From Argentina anserina (taxonomy: Eukaryota > Streptophyta > Magnoliopsida > Rosales > Rosaceae), in assembly GCF_933775445.1 (NCBI RefSeq), contig NC_065872.1, positions 4,898,001 through 4,962,000 of the forward strand: a DNA stretch of 64,000 nt, in the 5' to 3' direction. Shown piece after piece: positions 47,673 to 59,204 of this stretch (positions are counted from its first letter, which is position 1; every line of letters starts with the position of its first letter). A program made the translations under genes and the position numbers. The notes below the pieces were generated by a model. That model did not search any database. It saw nothing but the letters and a program-made list of their open reading frames with translations, and had not been told where the DNA came from.

Positions 47673-48030
47673 TGCATACACAACACACTATATTTGAATA
47701 TGTGAGTATGTTGAATATATAATTCGAATGAGGGTTAAGTATGTAAAAAAAAGATGTGATAAATAATTTGATTAAAAAAAATAATCTTCATTTTAAAAAT
47801 ATTTTTATTTGTTTTTAATAAAAATATAAATAGAAAATAACAACATTAACTCTTATATGCGTGACCTGTGACGCAAAATTGGATAGAAACAGTTAAATTT
47901 AACGGATGTGGTGTAAATTAGCACTTTTTACCAAGTTTAGGAGAATATGAGGTAATTGATTCAAATGCAAGTTTGAGGTGCAAATTGACAATTTCAGTCA
48001 AATTTAGAGTATAGTTTGGTAATTTTGCCG
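47269..48030. mobile_element. Mutator-like MITE, 762 bp, 9-bp TSD
   Basis: Long terminal inverted repeats (about 170 bases) start GGCCAAAATGTCAATTTGCAC and end ...GGTAATTTTGCC. They share inverted blocks AACTTG.ATTTGA.TCAATT.ACCTCAT and CCGTTAAATTTAA. Flanks are gatacttta (47260-47268) and gatacttga (48031-48039), a 9-bp duplication with one change. The core is AT-rich with an AT microsatellite (47650-47673) and no coding content. Confidence 0.85.
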
Positions 48031-48581
48031 ATACTTGAATATGTGTTATTTGAGGTAAACTCTTAGACTTTCTGCATTATGGCTTGAAACTGAATGTACT
48101 AATTTCAAAACTGAATGTAACCTTAGTAGTTTCTACCTGGCTACCGGTACACTTGTTTTTTTTAATTAATTAAGTACTGTATGCAAATTTTTAAAGTGAT
48201 GGGTTGCTTTCTTAATTGTCCATGTTTGCATTATTGTTAATATGTAGGAGTTACTCCTACATTATTGCTTTTTCGGAACAACAGTTTGGTTTCATTTTGT
48301 TTTGTTATGTATGTTGTGAATTGACTTTGAGCATGTTAATATGATGAAGATATCCTCCAATGGGTTGGAGGCTTACTGCCGGCAGATAAGGTAAAGCACA
48401 TGGGCTTGGCCCATCAAGCTACTTTAGACTTGGAAGGTAAACTTTTTAGACTTTGAGCAGTGTTTCTGGTGCTCATTTACTTGATATTGTTTTGGTGAAA
48501 ACTATAATTCTATGTATTGTTAGGATATGAGTTAGTTTTATGTATATACAATGCTTAGTGGTTGGTTGTTTTTTTGTATAA

Positions 48582-51500
48582 TACTACAAGAAATATGGCT
48601 TAAGAGGACATTTGTTAAGTGTCCCCCTTGATACTTATAGGGACATATATGTCCCATTTGAGATATACACATAACGCAAATGTCTATTTTGCTAGTGTTC
48701 TTAGTGTTTTATTGCACATATAAATTATACGTCCCCAAATAAACATAATGAGACTCATGATTTCTCAAACTATAAATGTATTTATGCTCTCATATTTTTG
48801 TACAAATACACTACACTTATAAGGACACTTGAGCTATTTGTGCCCATTGACAATCTTTTTCTTTTGGTTTTCGTCTTTTAACGTGGAATAATTGCAGATC
48901 TAAACACAAAGAAATCAATATTTTACTACTTACCACAATAATAACTACAACAAGAATGTAGTAATTATTGAATCAAAAAATATATTGAACTCAAATATTC
49001 AACAATGCATCAACATAACCCAAAACCTCGTCTGAAAACAAAAACATATCTCATAACCTCTATTACATTCTCTCATGAACAATTGATCAACCCAGCTCTA
49101 TAAGAGGTGCTATTGGGACAACTGGTGATAATAAGGACATAGAGAGGCATATCCTAGCCATATTCGCTTATTATTGCTCTATCAAGTAGAAAAAAGTAGT
49201 AAGAGGTAGTCGGAACCTGCTCTCTGACATCATCACTGCTGGAGCTTAGAAGGTGCACATATAGGGGAACTGCACCATGTTCAATAACAACTCGATCTAG
49301 CGACACCATTATGTATGTAGCGAGGCATAAATAACTGAGTTGTACACTAAAAAGGTCTAACTTTGGTTCCCTGCAATCATATAACATGGCATTTAAACAA
49401 AAACTTCATATACTGATTTGAACAAAACTAAAAGAATACATGCACGGGTAAGTACACCTATTCATCCTACATTGTAACGCAGTTCAGAAAATGAGATTCA
49501 TAAAACTAGGTGACTGACTGTTCTATTCTTACCCAATCTCATAAATCAATTATACATGTGTGTAAATTTACCGAAGGCTCTGTACTGATCAAAGATGCAA
49601 TGCATTCCTACAAACAAGTATGCAGGTTGTTCAACCCGTTGACGTGGGTGGTCAGTATCACTAGTAGTCAAGCTAAAACTTCTACAAGACGAAAGTATAC
49701 TGGGACTGCAAATCTTGCAAAGAAAAGAGAGCTCCAACTAATTACTTCACAAGTTTTCAGCATGTATTGGAACTATTAAAACATATGGATACACCATTGA
49801 GGACACTAGTCAACCATGATTTTATATGAGTTCCACAAAAAAATATATGATATCATCCCCGCTCCACTTCTCTGCACAACTTAAATAAAAATTAGCATGT
49901 GACCTCCACCCCAAAATCCTTGATCAAACCTCAATATGACACAATTCAAAGTTGATGACAAAGAAACATTGTTAGATTCCTTATTCTTGGAAGTTAGTTC
50001 AACCTATCAAATCAATTAAGCAGAACCACTAACCAATCAATTCAATTAAGCGTCAGTAGCAACTAAAGCAGCATTCTTTTGATTTTAGATCGAGCAAAAA
50101 CACCAAAGTCACTACCACCAACTGTGAACCCGCAAAATAGCAATTCCCCTATTCTCTTCAAATAAACATTACGAACCACCAAAATCATGCTTTGCATTTT
50201 CTATTTAACTTGTTCAAAATTCACAACAAATACATTAAACCCGGAATAACATCAATTACCAGTTCTTCCAATATGAACAGAAATTAAAACCAAGAGCAAC
50301 AATTCCAAAACAACATCAAAACCTGAACTTCTCAATTCTTGCGAGCTCAACCAAAACACAGGCACATGCAACATAGTTCAAGGATCAACTTCATTACCTG
50401 AATTGGAGTCGAAGCTCGCTGGAAACCAAAGAAGCATGGCTGGAAAACACAAACTTCTTCTCCTCATTTTTTCTCCTGACTCATCCTCTTAGTAAACCAA
50501 CACCACGAGCAGAATAACGGAAAACAAGGCAAAGCTTATTGTATCAGTCTGCCACTATGAAATTGCCTAAATCGGAAAACCCCGACTGAAATGGGTTACT
50601 CACTGAAATGACTTAGAGGTAGCAAAGTTTTCTTATCAATTGTACGGAAATAGCATATGCATCATAGACTCATAGTAGTTCATAGGAGCAACATATCAAT
50701 AAGCTCTAGACAAAACCTAAACCAACAGGTTGAGAAAAATGGGAAAAAGTAACTGCATTACATGTTCTCTTTGCAACGGGAAAGCATATAGCAATCTTTG
50801 TTCCTGATACATGCACAAAAATTACATAAAACTAGTATGAACAGATGTTGACTCCAAAACGAGGCGGTGAGTGAGTACCCAATTTGTAAATCAAAATCAC
50901 AACTCAATTACAAGTCAACAAAACCCTAAACCCAATCACTCACATTCAAAATATTTAGAATTCAATTCGCAAAACGAAACATGATAAATCGTGAAAGGCG
51001 TTAGCTACCGTTTTCTCGGTGACGCCGGGATTGGGCAAGCCGTCGATCTGATGTGACTGAGGCAAGCCTTCTCTCCTCTGCTTGAGCGAGTTGTCCTCGC
51101 AATTGTTCTTCCTGACCTCGATCAAGTTCACCTCCTCCTCTGCCGCGCGTCGTCGGCGCCCACTATAGACTACAACAACTTCTTTCGCGACTTGGTTTTC
51201 AATTTAGGGCGTAGAGATATTGCTCCTCTCTCTCTCTGTCTCTGTCTCTGTCTCTGTCTATATGATCATCTGAAATCGACAGGTGGAAAATAATGATCAC
51301 CCAGAAGAGAAAATATTAGAGAATTCGAGAGAAGAGAAATTGCTTTGGCAACCGAATCAGAATAAGGGAAGAGAAGCAAGGAGAGAGACAGAATGGGGGT
51401 GTCATTGTATAGTAGTATACAACGGCAGGACATTGTTTCATATGTCTGTTTTGTATCAATATGCGTAATTTCGTATTCAAAAATGGGAAGTTGTGGGGCC

Positions 51501-51675
51501 AACTTTTCAATGGGGGACATTTGTTGATTATATGTCCCTAAATCTTTAAATTTGGGGACACATATTTATTTGTCCCTAAACCTTTCAATGGGGACATATG
51601 TGTATATGTGTGTCTTTTTATCCTTATTTGGGGACACTTGATAATATGTCCCCATAGCCTTATTTTCTTATAGTG
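48582..51675. mobile_element. CACTA-like non-autonomous element, 3.1 kb, TSD taa
   Basis: Left end TACTACAAGAAATATGGCT and right end AGCCTTATTTTCTTATAGTG are inverted copies and match the CACTACAAGAAA terminus of CACTA elements, although the left first base is T. A 3-bp duplication taa flanks it (48579-48581, 51676-51678). Both ends carry subterminal arrays of GGGACA/TGTCCC motifs. No transposase is seen; the interior carries importin-alpha gene fragments. A second TTTCTTGTAGTA lies just outside at 51690-51701 and could be an alternative end, but it lacks a matching duplication. Confidence 0.85.
49217..51133 (-). pseudogene. Captured importin-alpha fragments inside the CACTA-like element
   Basis: Two pieces in gene order on the minus strand. 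Near 51010-51133 a reading gives RRRAAEEEVNLIEVRKNN, then KQRREGL, a degenerate importin-beta-binding domain. At 49217-49310 VVIEHGAVPLYVHLLSSSSD and DVREQ follow, ending at a donor-like CAG|GTTCC; this is the armadillo repeat wording of plant importin-alpha (family: VVIDHGAVPIFVKLLSSPSD). Everything between is non-coding. The element thus carries part of a nuclear-import receptor gene, as pack-type transposons do. No full protein can be made. Confidence 0.6.
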
Positions 51676-52370
51676 TAAGTTAGTTGTATTTTCTTGTAGT
51701 AATAGTATTAGCGGTATTGTTACTGTTGTGGGGCTAAAAGTAAAAGGGTAGGAAGAGGAGACTACATAGTTTGTTCAGCTAATATGTTTATAGGCATATC
51801 AACACAGTTTCACACTTTCTTAGAAATATCACAATTTCTAAAAAAAAAAAAACAGCATAGTTTCATGAAGACTAGAGAAACACTAACAAGAAGCATCATT
51901 AGAATTCTCCTTTTAAACCTCTGATCATTAGTGGTACATTTGTTATGTTCAAATTAATCAATGTATGCAGATTTTCAATGTGATTGATTATAGCATATAA
52001 ATTGTCGGGTCATATTCAGGTGAACTAGGCAACCATGGTGAAGTTTATTTTGGCTCATGAGGAGCGAGTGCTTAGAGAGCTTGTTGACCTGTGTATGGGA
52101 TTACGATTCAGCACTATATGTAAAGTGTGAGTTCTTCTGTAAGGAATTGTAACTCAAAACTGCCTTGAGCTTTGTTGGAGATGGGAGATTACAATGTTGC
52201 ACTATATGTAAACGTAAAGTTTATTTTGAATGATATTGTTACCTAAAAGGGTAAAACTGCCTTGTTGTAATGGATTATAATGTTCTGAATGATTATGAGG
52301 TGAGCTATATATGAGAATGTTGTGGAATGAATATGAGCTTTAGATAGGAATGTCTTTGAAAAAAATCAGA

Positions 52371-52520
52371 TTATGGTGTGCATTTTGTACAGACTACAGC
52401 GCGCATTATGTACAGTTATGGCATGCAGTTGTCCAATTACGGCGTGCAATATGTCATATCACGGTGTGCATATTATTAATAGCGCATTATTTCGGTCTAT
52501 TACGACGTGCATTTCGCACC
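52371..52520. repeat. Degenerate ~22-24 bp tandem array
   Basis: Six or seven units of the form TTACGGCGTGCATTATGTACAG with drift in each copy (GTGTGCATTTTGTACAG, GCGCGCATTATGTACAG, GGCATGCAGTTGTCC, GGCGTGCAATATGTCAT, GGTGTGCATATTATT, GACGTGCATTTCGCACC). Non-coding, about 490 bases upstream of the intact chitinase start. Confidence 0.65.
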
Positions 52521-52918
52521 GAAAAATGAATTTAAATTCACGAATTAAGCATTGCTCGCCGTAAGTGGTCATTTTCCTGTATAGAGTCAGGAATGTATGA
52601 CTGAACAATTAGTTTTCCTGACATTGATTAAGCATCCTTAGGCTGCTGATATTTGGATTTGACCAAACTGCCTAATCTAATGATAACTTTGTAGGTTATC
52701 TTGCTATCCTCCCTCTACTCTTTGAGATTTTAGTTCAACTGACGTGTTTCTGGGGTAACTTAGAATTCTAGATGAACTAGTCCAATCTAGGGTTTAGCTC
52801 TGTCCTAACATTCTGCCCAAATACAATGTCGATACTAAGATCAGTTTTCCATATAAAAGTCGTGCCCAACAACAGATTTGACAAAAACAACCTGTACAAG
52901 TCGCCATAACCCACTAAT

Positions 52919-52931
52919 GCTATATATTATA
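52919..52931 (+). promoter_or_regulatory. TATA box of class I chitinase
   Basis: TATATATTATACC, centred about 83 bases upstream of the ATG at 53009. This is the only TATA-like stretch at a suitable distance. Confidence 0.5.
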
Positions 52932-53008
52932 CCACCTTGATCACAATCATACGTACCCACTTACCCTTACATTATAGATCCAACGTAGTTGTCTAGTTGA
53001 TCAAAACA

Positions 53009-54310
53009 ATGAAGTTCCATACTCTTGTCAGCTTCCTCTCCCTAACTTTGGTGATAGGGGCCTCGGCAGAGCAATGCGGGAGACAAGCCGGAGGCGCGAC
53101 CTGTCCAAATGGGCAGTGTTGTAGCCAATATGGGTGGTGTGGCAACACGGGGGACTACTGTGGAGCTGGTTGCCAAAGCCAATGTGGTGGCTCAACCCCC
53201 AGCCCAACCCCAAGTGGTGGTGGTGATGTTAGCAGTATCATTAGCGCATCTCTCTTCGATCAAATGCTCAAGTACCGAAATGATGGTCGGTGCGCGAGTA
53301 ATGGGTTCTATAAGTATGATGCTTTCATCGCTGCTGCCCGAACCTTTAATGGGTTTGGCACAACTGGAGATGTTGCTACTCGCAAGAAGGAAATTGCCGC
53401 TTTCTTGGGTCAGACGTCACATGAGACGACCGGTCAGTTTTAAGAACCCTAATACAGGTTCTGTTTGGTTCATTAAATCATCTGTTTAACGACCGATGAA
53501 TTAATTATATTGATCAATTTGTGGAGATTTGATATATAGGAGGATGGCCAAGTGCACCAGATGGTCCTTTTGCATGGGGGTATTGCCATATCAGGGAACT
53601 CAACCAAGCTGTCTACTGCACTCCATCAGCTCAATATCCTTGCGCTCCCGGCAGAAAATATTACGGTCGAGGACCAATCCAGCTCACTCAGTGAGTCCTG
53701 CTTTCTGAGTCTTGTGAATTTCCTACTATATACTGTTTACACATATAAGTACGTAACATGAATGTTGAACTTATGCGTACCAGAATTGTCTTGGTGAAAA
53801 TGAGTTTTTTTATTCCAGAAGTAATTTTCATTTGATGAATTAAGCACTAAACTTTTGTAATTATATATATGTTCGCAATAGTGCATATCTTTCAGAAAAT
53901 GATGATGAAACTGACTTGTGGACTTGATGCCATGTTTAATTAGCAACTACAACTACGTTCAAGCGGGTACAGCAATCGGAGTGGATCTCCTACATAATCC
54001 GGACCTAGTGGCTACAGACCCGTTTATATCATTCAGGACATCAATATGGTTTTGGATGACCCCTCAAGGAAACAAACCATCAAGCCACGACGTTATCATT
54101 GGTCGTTGGAACCCGTCTAGTGCCGACAGAGCAGCGGGGCGGGTTCCCGGGTATGGTGTGATCACTAACATTGTCAATGGCGCACTTGAGTGTGGGCGTG
54201 GTCCCGACAATAGGGTGGCGGATCGGATTGGATTCTACAAGAGGTACTGTGGCATTTTCGGAGTAAACCCTGGTGATAACTTGGACTGTTATAACCAAAG
54301 ATCGTTTTAG
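53009..54310 (+). CDS. Class I endochitinase with hevein domain (GH19)
   Basis: Hydrolyses chitin in fungal cell walls; a defence protein of the secretory route. Three exons (53009-53432, 53540-53690, 53944-54310) give 313 residues. Signal peptide 1-20 ([20 protein letters not shown]) is followed by a 40-residue hevein chitin-binding domain with all eight Cys ([20 protein letters not shown]), a Pro/Ser/Gly hinge, then the GH19 domain. The catalytic acid Glu is about residue 139 (SHETTGGW) and the second Glu about 161 (RELN), 22 apart as in the family. The protein ends at NQRSF without the vacuolar tail seen on many class I enzymes, so secretion to the apoplast is likely (inference). An in-frame TTG lies 12 bases upstream, but the ATG is the sensible start. 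Confidence 0.95.
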
Positions 54311-54429
54311 ACAAAACTTCCATTGGGAACTAATAAAACAGTGTAGCTTGATATAAGTTATGGACTTGATGGTTCAGCCAGCTGCGCGCTTATACGAACA
54401 AAATGAAATAAAGGAACCTTCTCAATAAT

Positions 54430-57365
54430 TGTAATAATCCTAAATTTTCAAAACAATATTTGATGTGATTTGGATTCTATAAATTTGTGAAATTCAATTA
54501 AAACGAATGTGTTTGTTTTCGATGTTACGAAACGAAAAACAGAAACGTTCTCGGAACGTTTAATTCGAAAAACGTTACGTTTCCGCAACGTATATATCGA
54601 CTTTTATTCCGTCGATCGTTTGTGAAAACTTTCTTCACAAAAGTTGTAGAGCTCGTCGATACGAATTCGTGAGTATGTGACGCGTTCGAATCGGACGTCA
54701 TACGTAAAAGTTATTAACGTCGGAAGTTAGTTTCCGATTTGGAAACTAGTATAAATAGTAAATTTTAGGGATTAGGGTTTCCATTTCTGGAAACCCTTCA
54801 CCCGCGCCTCCTCTCTCCCATTTTCGTTTCTCTCTCCCCGAAAACTCGCCTCTCCCTTCAGAAATTTCTCCGATTCGATCCGACGAACTCCGGCCTTCGT
54901 GTCTCTCACCGCCAGTCCAAGGAGCTTCGCGTGGACGTTCCCAGCTACCCTCGAGCTCGCCGCATCTCACCTCGCCGCCATAAGCTCCCACGCGACAACC
55001 CGAAGCCTCGCGTTTTCTTCCGTCGCCCAAACACTCCGCCGGTGAGACCAGGGCATAGGGACCGCACCACCTTCGCCTCTCCTCGCCCTAGTACCTCCGG
55101 TGACAAGATCGTCAATTGAAAACCGCGATAGGCACCGCCGCTTCTCAACTGCAAAGCCGCCGGCATCTCGAGCTCTTCAACGTCGATTTGACGACCTAAA
55201 GGTCTGATTGAGGTGAGGATTAGTGTAGATGGATTGTGTGATTGAATTGTTGTTGTTTTTGGTTCGATTTGTGGCGATCGGAGGATGGTGTGGAGGTGTT
55301 GAACACCGCCGCTTTAAGCGGCGCGTGTGGAAGCGTGGGGTGGCGTAGGGGCGGCCTAGGACCAGAGGGAGGAAGAGGGGAGAAAGGAGGATGGTTTCGG
55401 GGCGGCGGTGGCGTTACACGCGCCTTAGTTGGTGTCGGTGCGTGGGCCCCACGCGCTGCCACAGTGAGTGGCGCGTGAGCGCCACGCGCGGCCTGCCGGA
55501 GGTGGCGCGTGCACCCCACGTGCGGCGGCGTGAACAGTGATTCCGAAAAGGGTATTTTGGTAATTTTATTTACGTACGGTAAATGTAAATTAAATTTTAC
55601 GTACGGTAAATGTAAATTAAATTTTACGTACGGTAAATGTAAATATAAATTACTTTCAGTAATTATAAAAAGTAATTTGTAAAAGGTAATTTAGTAAATT
55701 TTATTTACTAAGATTGTATTTACATTTTGAATAGTATGTATACGTACAAAAATACGCAAGCAATATGTATACGTACAGAAATACGTAAACAGTATGTATA
55801 CGTACAGAAATACGTAAACAGTATGTATACGTACAGAAATACGTATTATTTGTGTAATTGTACAGTAATACATGAATAGTAATCGTGAATAGTAACCGTA
55901 AACAGTAACTTCGTATAAACCACAAATTGCTGAACAGTAACCGTTTATTACTGTTTCGGCATTTAAAGGTTTACGAAATGTTTCTAAATTCTTTTCTTAT
56001 CTTTTCAAGGTGATCTATAAAGCGAGGAAATGAATTATCTCCGGAAATTGTGGGATTACGCTCGAGTCATTAAGGTGAGTAAAATCTCACATATTTATGA
56101 ATCTACCCTTGCGGTGATTCTAAGATAATTGCAAGATTTTTAATATTGAAATACGACATGTATATAATATAATGGATTCTATATATATTGTATAATGGTA
56201 ATAAGTACATATATATATAATTTGCTATATTATTTACTGCTATGAATTCATCAGGATTAGGTCATTTCGATGACAAGCATGTGAGTTTAATATTGAAATT
56301 GTTAAAAGTTTTGTATTCGGACGTGTTTATAAATTATGACATGTATAAGATATAATGAATTATATATATATATATTGTACAAATGGTAAATAAATACGTA
56401 TATATATATAGTTTGCTATATAATATACTGTTATGATTTATTTGTGATTTTAATTTGTACAATATGATGTGAGATTATTGTACGTAATTTTAACATTGAG
56501 ATTGTTAAAATGTTGATTTGTCTTCGGACGTGATTTGGTACAAATGATGTGAGATTATTGTACGTGTTTGGCAAGTCGGAACCTAGCCTTTGGCCGGGCG
56601 AAAGTTACGATACAGTTAGAGCTCTAGTCTGTCTGCCTTAGTACTGCATGTGAGGTAACGGGTGGTTATCTGCTCATGGGTACTCAGATTGTTTTGGATG
56701 TTGGGTAGCGGGTGGCTACCCAATATCGGCGGTGTATTACGAGAGGGGTAACATATGTGTACCAGCGTTCTTAGTACCCGTATTATAAATGCATTTGGGT
56801 AACCAGAAGGGTTACTTAATTTCTCATGAGAGCTTCTTTTCATATTTCTTTGGGACAATCAGATGGGCCGTCCATTGACTCATGAGTGCATTTATATTTG
56901 TTTGATTTGTGGATTTTCGTATATGCATTAATATGCGAGTTTTATTTTCATTTTACTCATACGAGCTGTAAAGCTTACCGGGTTTGTGTTTACAATCCCG
57001 GTGCACCAATCCGATGGTGTAGGGGATAACTCTACAGGTGCTGATTAGTGGAGATTGAGCGACGACTCCGGAGGCTCGAAGTCGTTCGTATCCTACTTTT
57101 GGTGAGGTTTTAGCTTGGATGTGTGTGTGAGAATTGGTGTGATTTTATTTGTGAGATTTGTGAGTGATTTGTGAGGATTATTACATTTCCATTTTATGTA
57201 TGGATTATAAATTTGGGTTGTAATAATTGCTTTGTCTGAATTGTATTGAGAACTCAGAATTGATCCGCTGTGACACTTTAATGATTTTGATTTTATTGAG
57301 ATTATTTTGTGTGTAACGACTTTAGAATTTTGAGTTTTTAAGCTCGAAATTTTGGGGTTGTTACA
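54430..57365 (+). mobile_element. Solo LTR, 2936 bp, TSD ataat
   Basis: TGTAATAATCC...GGGGTTGTTACA, flanked by a perfect ataat duplication (54425-54429 and 57366-57370). Same family and orientation as the solo LTR at 39368: shared ACGTTACGTTTCCGC block, TATA box (54750-54757) and GGGTTTCC..GGAAACCC hairpin, GTACGGTAAATGTAAAT-type repeats, AGAGCTCTAGTCTG, and CATACGAGCT...CCCGGTGCACC. It is longer mainly because of internal tandem repeats and a second copy of the GGACGTG...TTGTACG segment near 56320-56570. Confidence 0.88.
55733..55846. repeat. ~29-bp tandem repeats within solo LTR
   Basis: Four near-identical units AGTATGTATACGTACAGAAATACGTAAAC. A separate triplicated unit TTTACGTACGGTAAATGTAAATTAAA lies just upstream at about 55568-55640. 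Confidence 0.9.
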
Positions 57366-57448
57366 ATAATATTTAAGAAATTATATATTTTTTACCGTAC
57401 AGTGTTTTCTTGGTTACTTCTGCATGATTAGAAAACTCATAAATTAAT

Positions 57449-58546
57449 ATGGATGACAATGATCAGATCATTCAGATGCACTTCCACCCTAGCACGTACA
57501 ATGTGTTTATTTCTTTATCTGTAACCGATAAGAAAATATTAAGTAATTTACATTCTCGATTCCGTGCTGTGAGCAAAAAATGGCGGTCACCTATTCCTGC
57601 CTATGATCAGGTTAAGCATTCCATCAGATTTTATTTCGAAAATTCCGATGGTACAGTACTAGCCTTGAATCTCATCGAGAGCGTGGTATATGGTCTTGTA
57701 AAACCATCTGCCACACCCGGTTCGTGTAGTTGGGTTGTTAAGGTGCGACAAGTGGAATCAGAATAAGAAAATCGTGTGCTCAAGTTACATCATATCGAAT
57801 CGTTCCCGCGTCCCCCTGCAATATTAAACTTGTTGGATTTTAGGGTTTAAGAATTAGGAAAATCTCTAGTCGACCTTGATGTTCCTTGTGTTAGAGCCAC
57901 TATATCATCTAATCCTGATTGGCCTGCGCTCATGATGGTTGCTAACCAAAAACTATACTACCGCAAATTAGGTGCCGGTGTTGAGATTGAAAAGTGCAGC
58001 TTAGAGAGGTCTTTACTGTCGCATTGTTTGATAGATGTTGCATTTCATAAAGGCATGTTTTGTGATGTTGCTGCGGACGGTACTACTGTAGCTATTGATT
58101 CTTCTTTAGGGATGAAATCGGTTGCGGCTTCCTTAGGTAGAGAATTGGAATATAATACCAGTACAACCATGCATTTGGTGGAATCACTGGGGGAGCTACT
58201 CTTGGTTCGCAAATCTACGCGCCAGGGTCCTATTCCTCGTTCATTCGGTGTTTACAAGCTGAACGTAGCCGAAGAGCAATGGGTTCGGATGAGGAGCTTG
58301 AATAATGGAGGATTAACCAACAGAATTTTATTTGTGGGTCTTTATGATGAAGGTTGATTTGCTGCTCCTGCTCAAGACTTGGAAAGTCGTGATGGGAATC
58401 GAATTTACTTTTGTGTAAGGTCATTGCTCAGTGGTCTTATAAACAAAGGAGTATACAGGTATGTAGAAGCCTATGACTCGCCGCATTCAGATGAAACTGA
58501 AAATGTTTCGATTTGGCCTGAGACTTCTTATGAACTTGTCGGTTAA
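57449..58546 (+). pseudogene. F-box/DUF295 (SKIP23-like) pseudogene
   Basis: Decayed intronless gene directly after the solo LTR. The 57449-57766 part has a truncated F-box-like segment (LSNLHSRFRAVSKKWRS, with the true F-box start lost). It is followed by a propeller-like DUF295 body in 57932-58357 and beyond (LIDVAFHKGMFCDVAADGTT, MHLVESLGELLLVRKS, FGVYKLNVAEEQWVRM). A TAA ends the first part, the bridge 57767-57930 is frameshifted, and TGA at 58354-58356 interrupts the C-terminal part, which otherwise continues to 58546 (NRIYFCVRSLLSGL). The family are substrate adaptors for SCF ubiquitin ligases; this copy cannot make a full protein. Confidence 0.8.
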
Positions 58547-58621
58547 TTACTAGATATGAAAGCAGAATGTGCACCGATGGAGATTACAAGCTTGACCTGT
58601 TTGAGAATAGACTGCTGATCG

Positions 58622-59173
58622 TGTTGAAGAATGAAGACAGAATTACAAAGAGAATTAAACTAGTTCGAAAGAAACTTTTTTTTTAACGCCGAAGAGCAAC
58701 ATTTCTGCTTATTTTACAAGCTAAACGAATGTGAAGTATTCAATCAGCAATTAATGCAGAACAAGAAAAGTCTTCAATCAACAATTAATACAAAATATGA
58801 AGTCTTCACTCAGTAATTAATGCAGAATGGGAGAAGTCTTCAATCAGCAATTAATGCTGAAATTAATGTCAAAGACCACTGAGCAATAACCACAACTCAA
58901 CAATTAAATGTAGCTTTAATAATACGTTTCGTATTATTCACACCTTGCTCTCACACATTGCCTTGCATCATTGCAGCTTTGCCTGCACAGTCATGTATGC
59001 CACTTGCAGCTCTGCCCAATGCTCCAATATGCTCATATGCTCCAATACTCCCCCTCAAGCAAAGCCTGAAAGAGAAACGACAGCCGAGCTTGACCAACAA
59101 TCTCTAAGTATGGCTAAAGAAGTTATGGATAGGAAGGTAGATGGGAATAAGGGAACAAATCTGACTAGAACTA

Positions 59174-59204
<31 letters not shown>

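Larger units (their letters stand above)
45911..52130 (+). pseudogene. Remnant of an unidentified multi-exon gene, split by transposons
   Basis: Exon-like pieces with splice signals lie on the plus strand: up to 46000 (SVDIQNLDDEDNLFEAIDK), 46135-46217 (DTEKEKEWINIIGWSLVQHS, ending AAG|GTAG), 46447-46585 (MFPVVLKMLVKQRTAYPIRH and onward), a piece near 46615-46670 (PKPSLTPEQLKASN), 48352-48437 (LPADKVKHMGLAHQATLDLE) and 52030-52130 (ILAHEERVLRELVDLCMG). The first two join in frame. No family was recognised, no start codon in frame is visible, and a 65-bp duplication, a MITE and a CACTA-like element interrupt it. Exon order is inference. Confidence 0.3.

Noticed and set aside
49510..49779. 89-codon plus-strand frame inside the CACTA-like element
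   Set aside because: No domain and opposite to the importin-alpha fragments; considered chance.
51690..51701. TTTCTTGTAGTA as right end of the CACTA-like element
   Set aside because: It matches the left terminus perfectly, but the flanking bases do not match taa, whereas the end at 51675 has the exact duplication.
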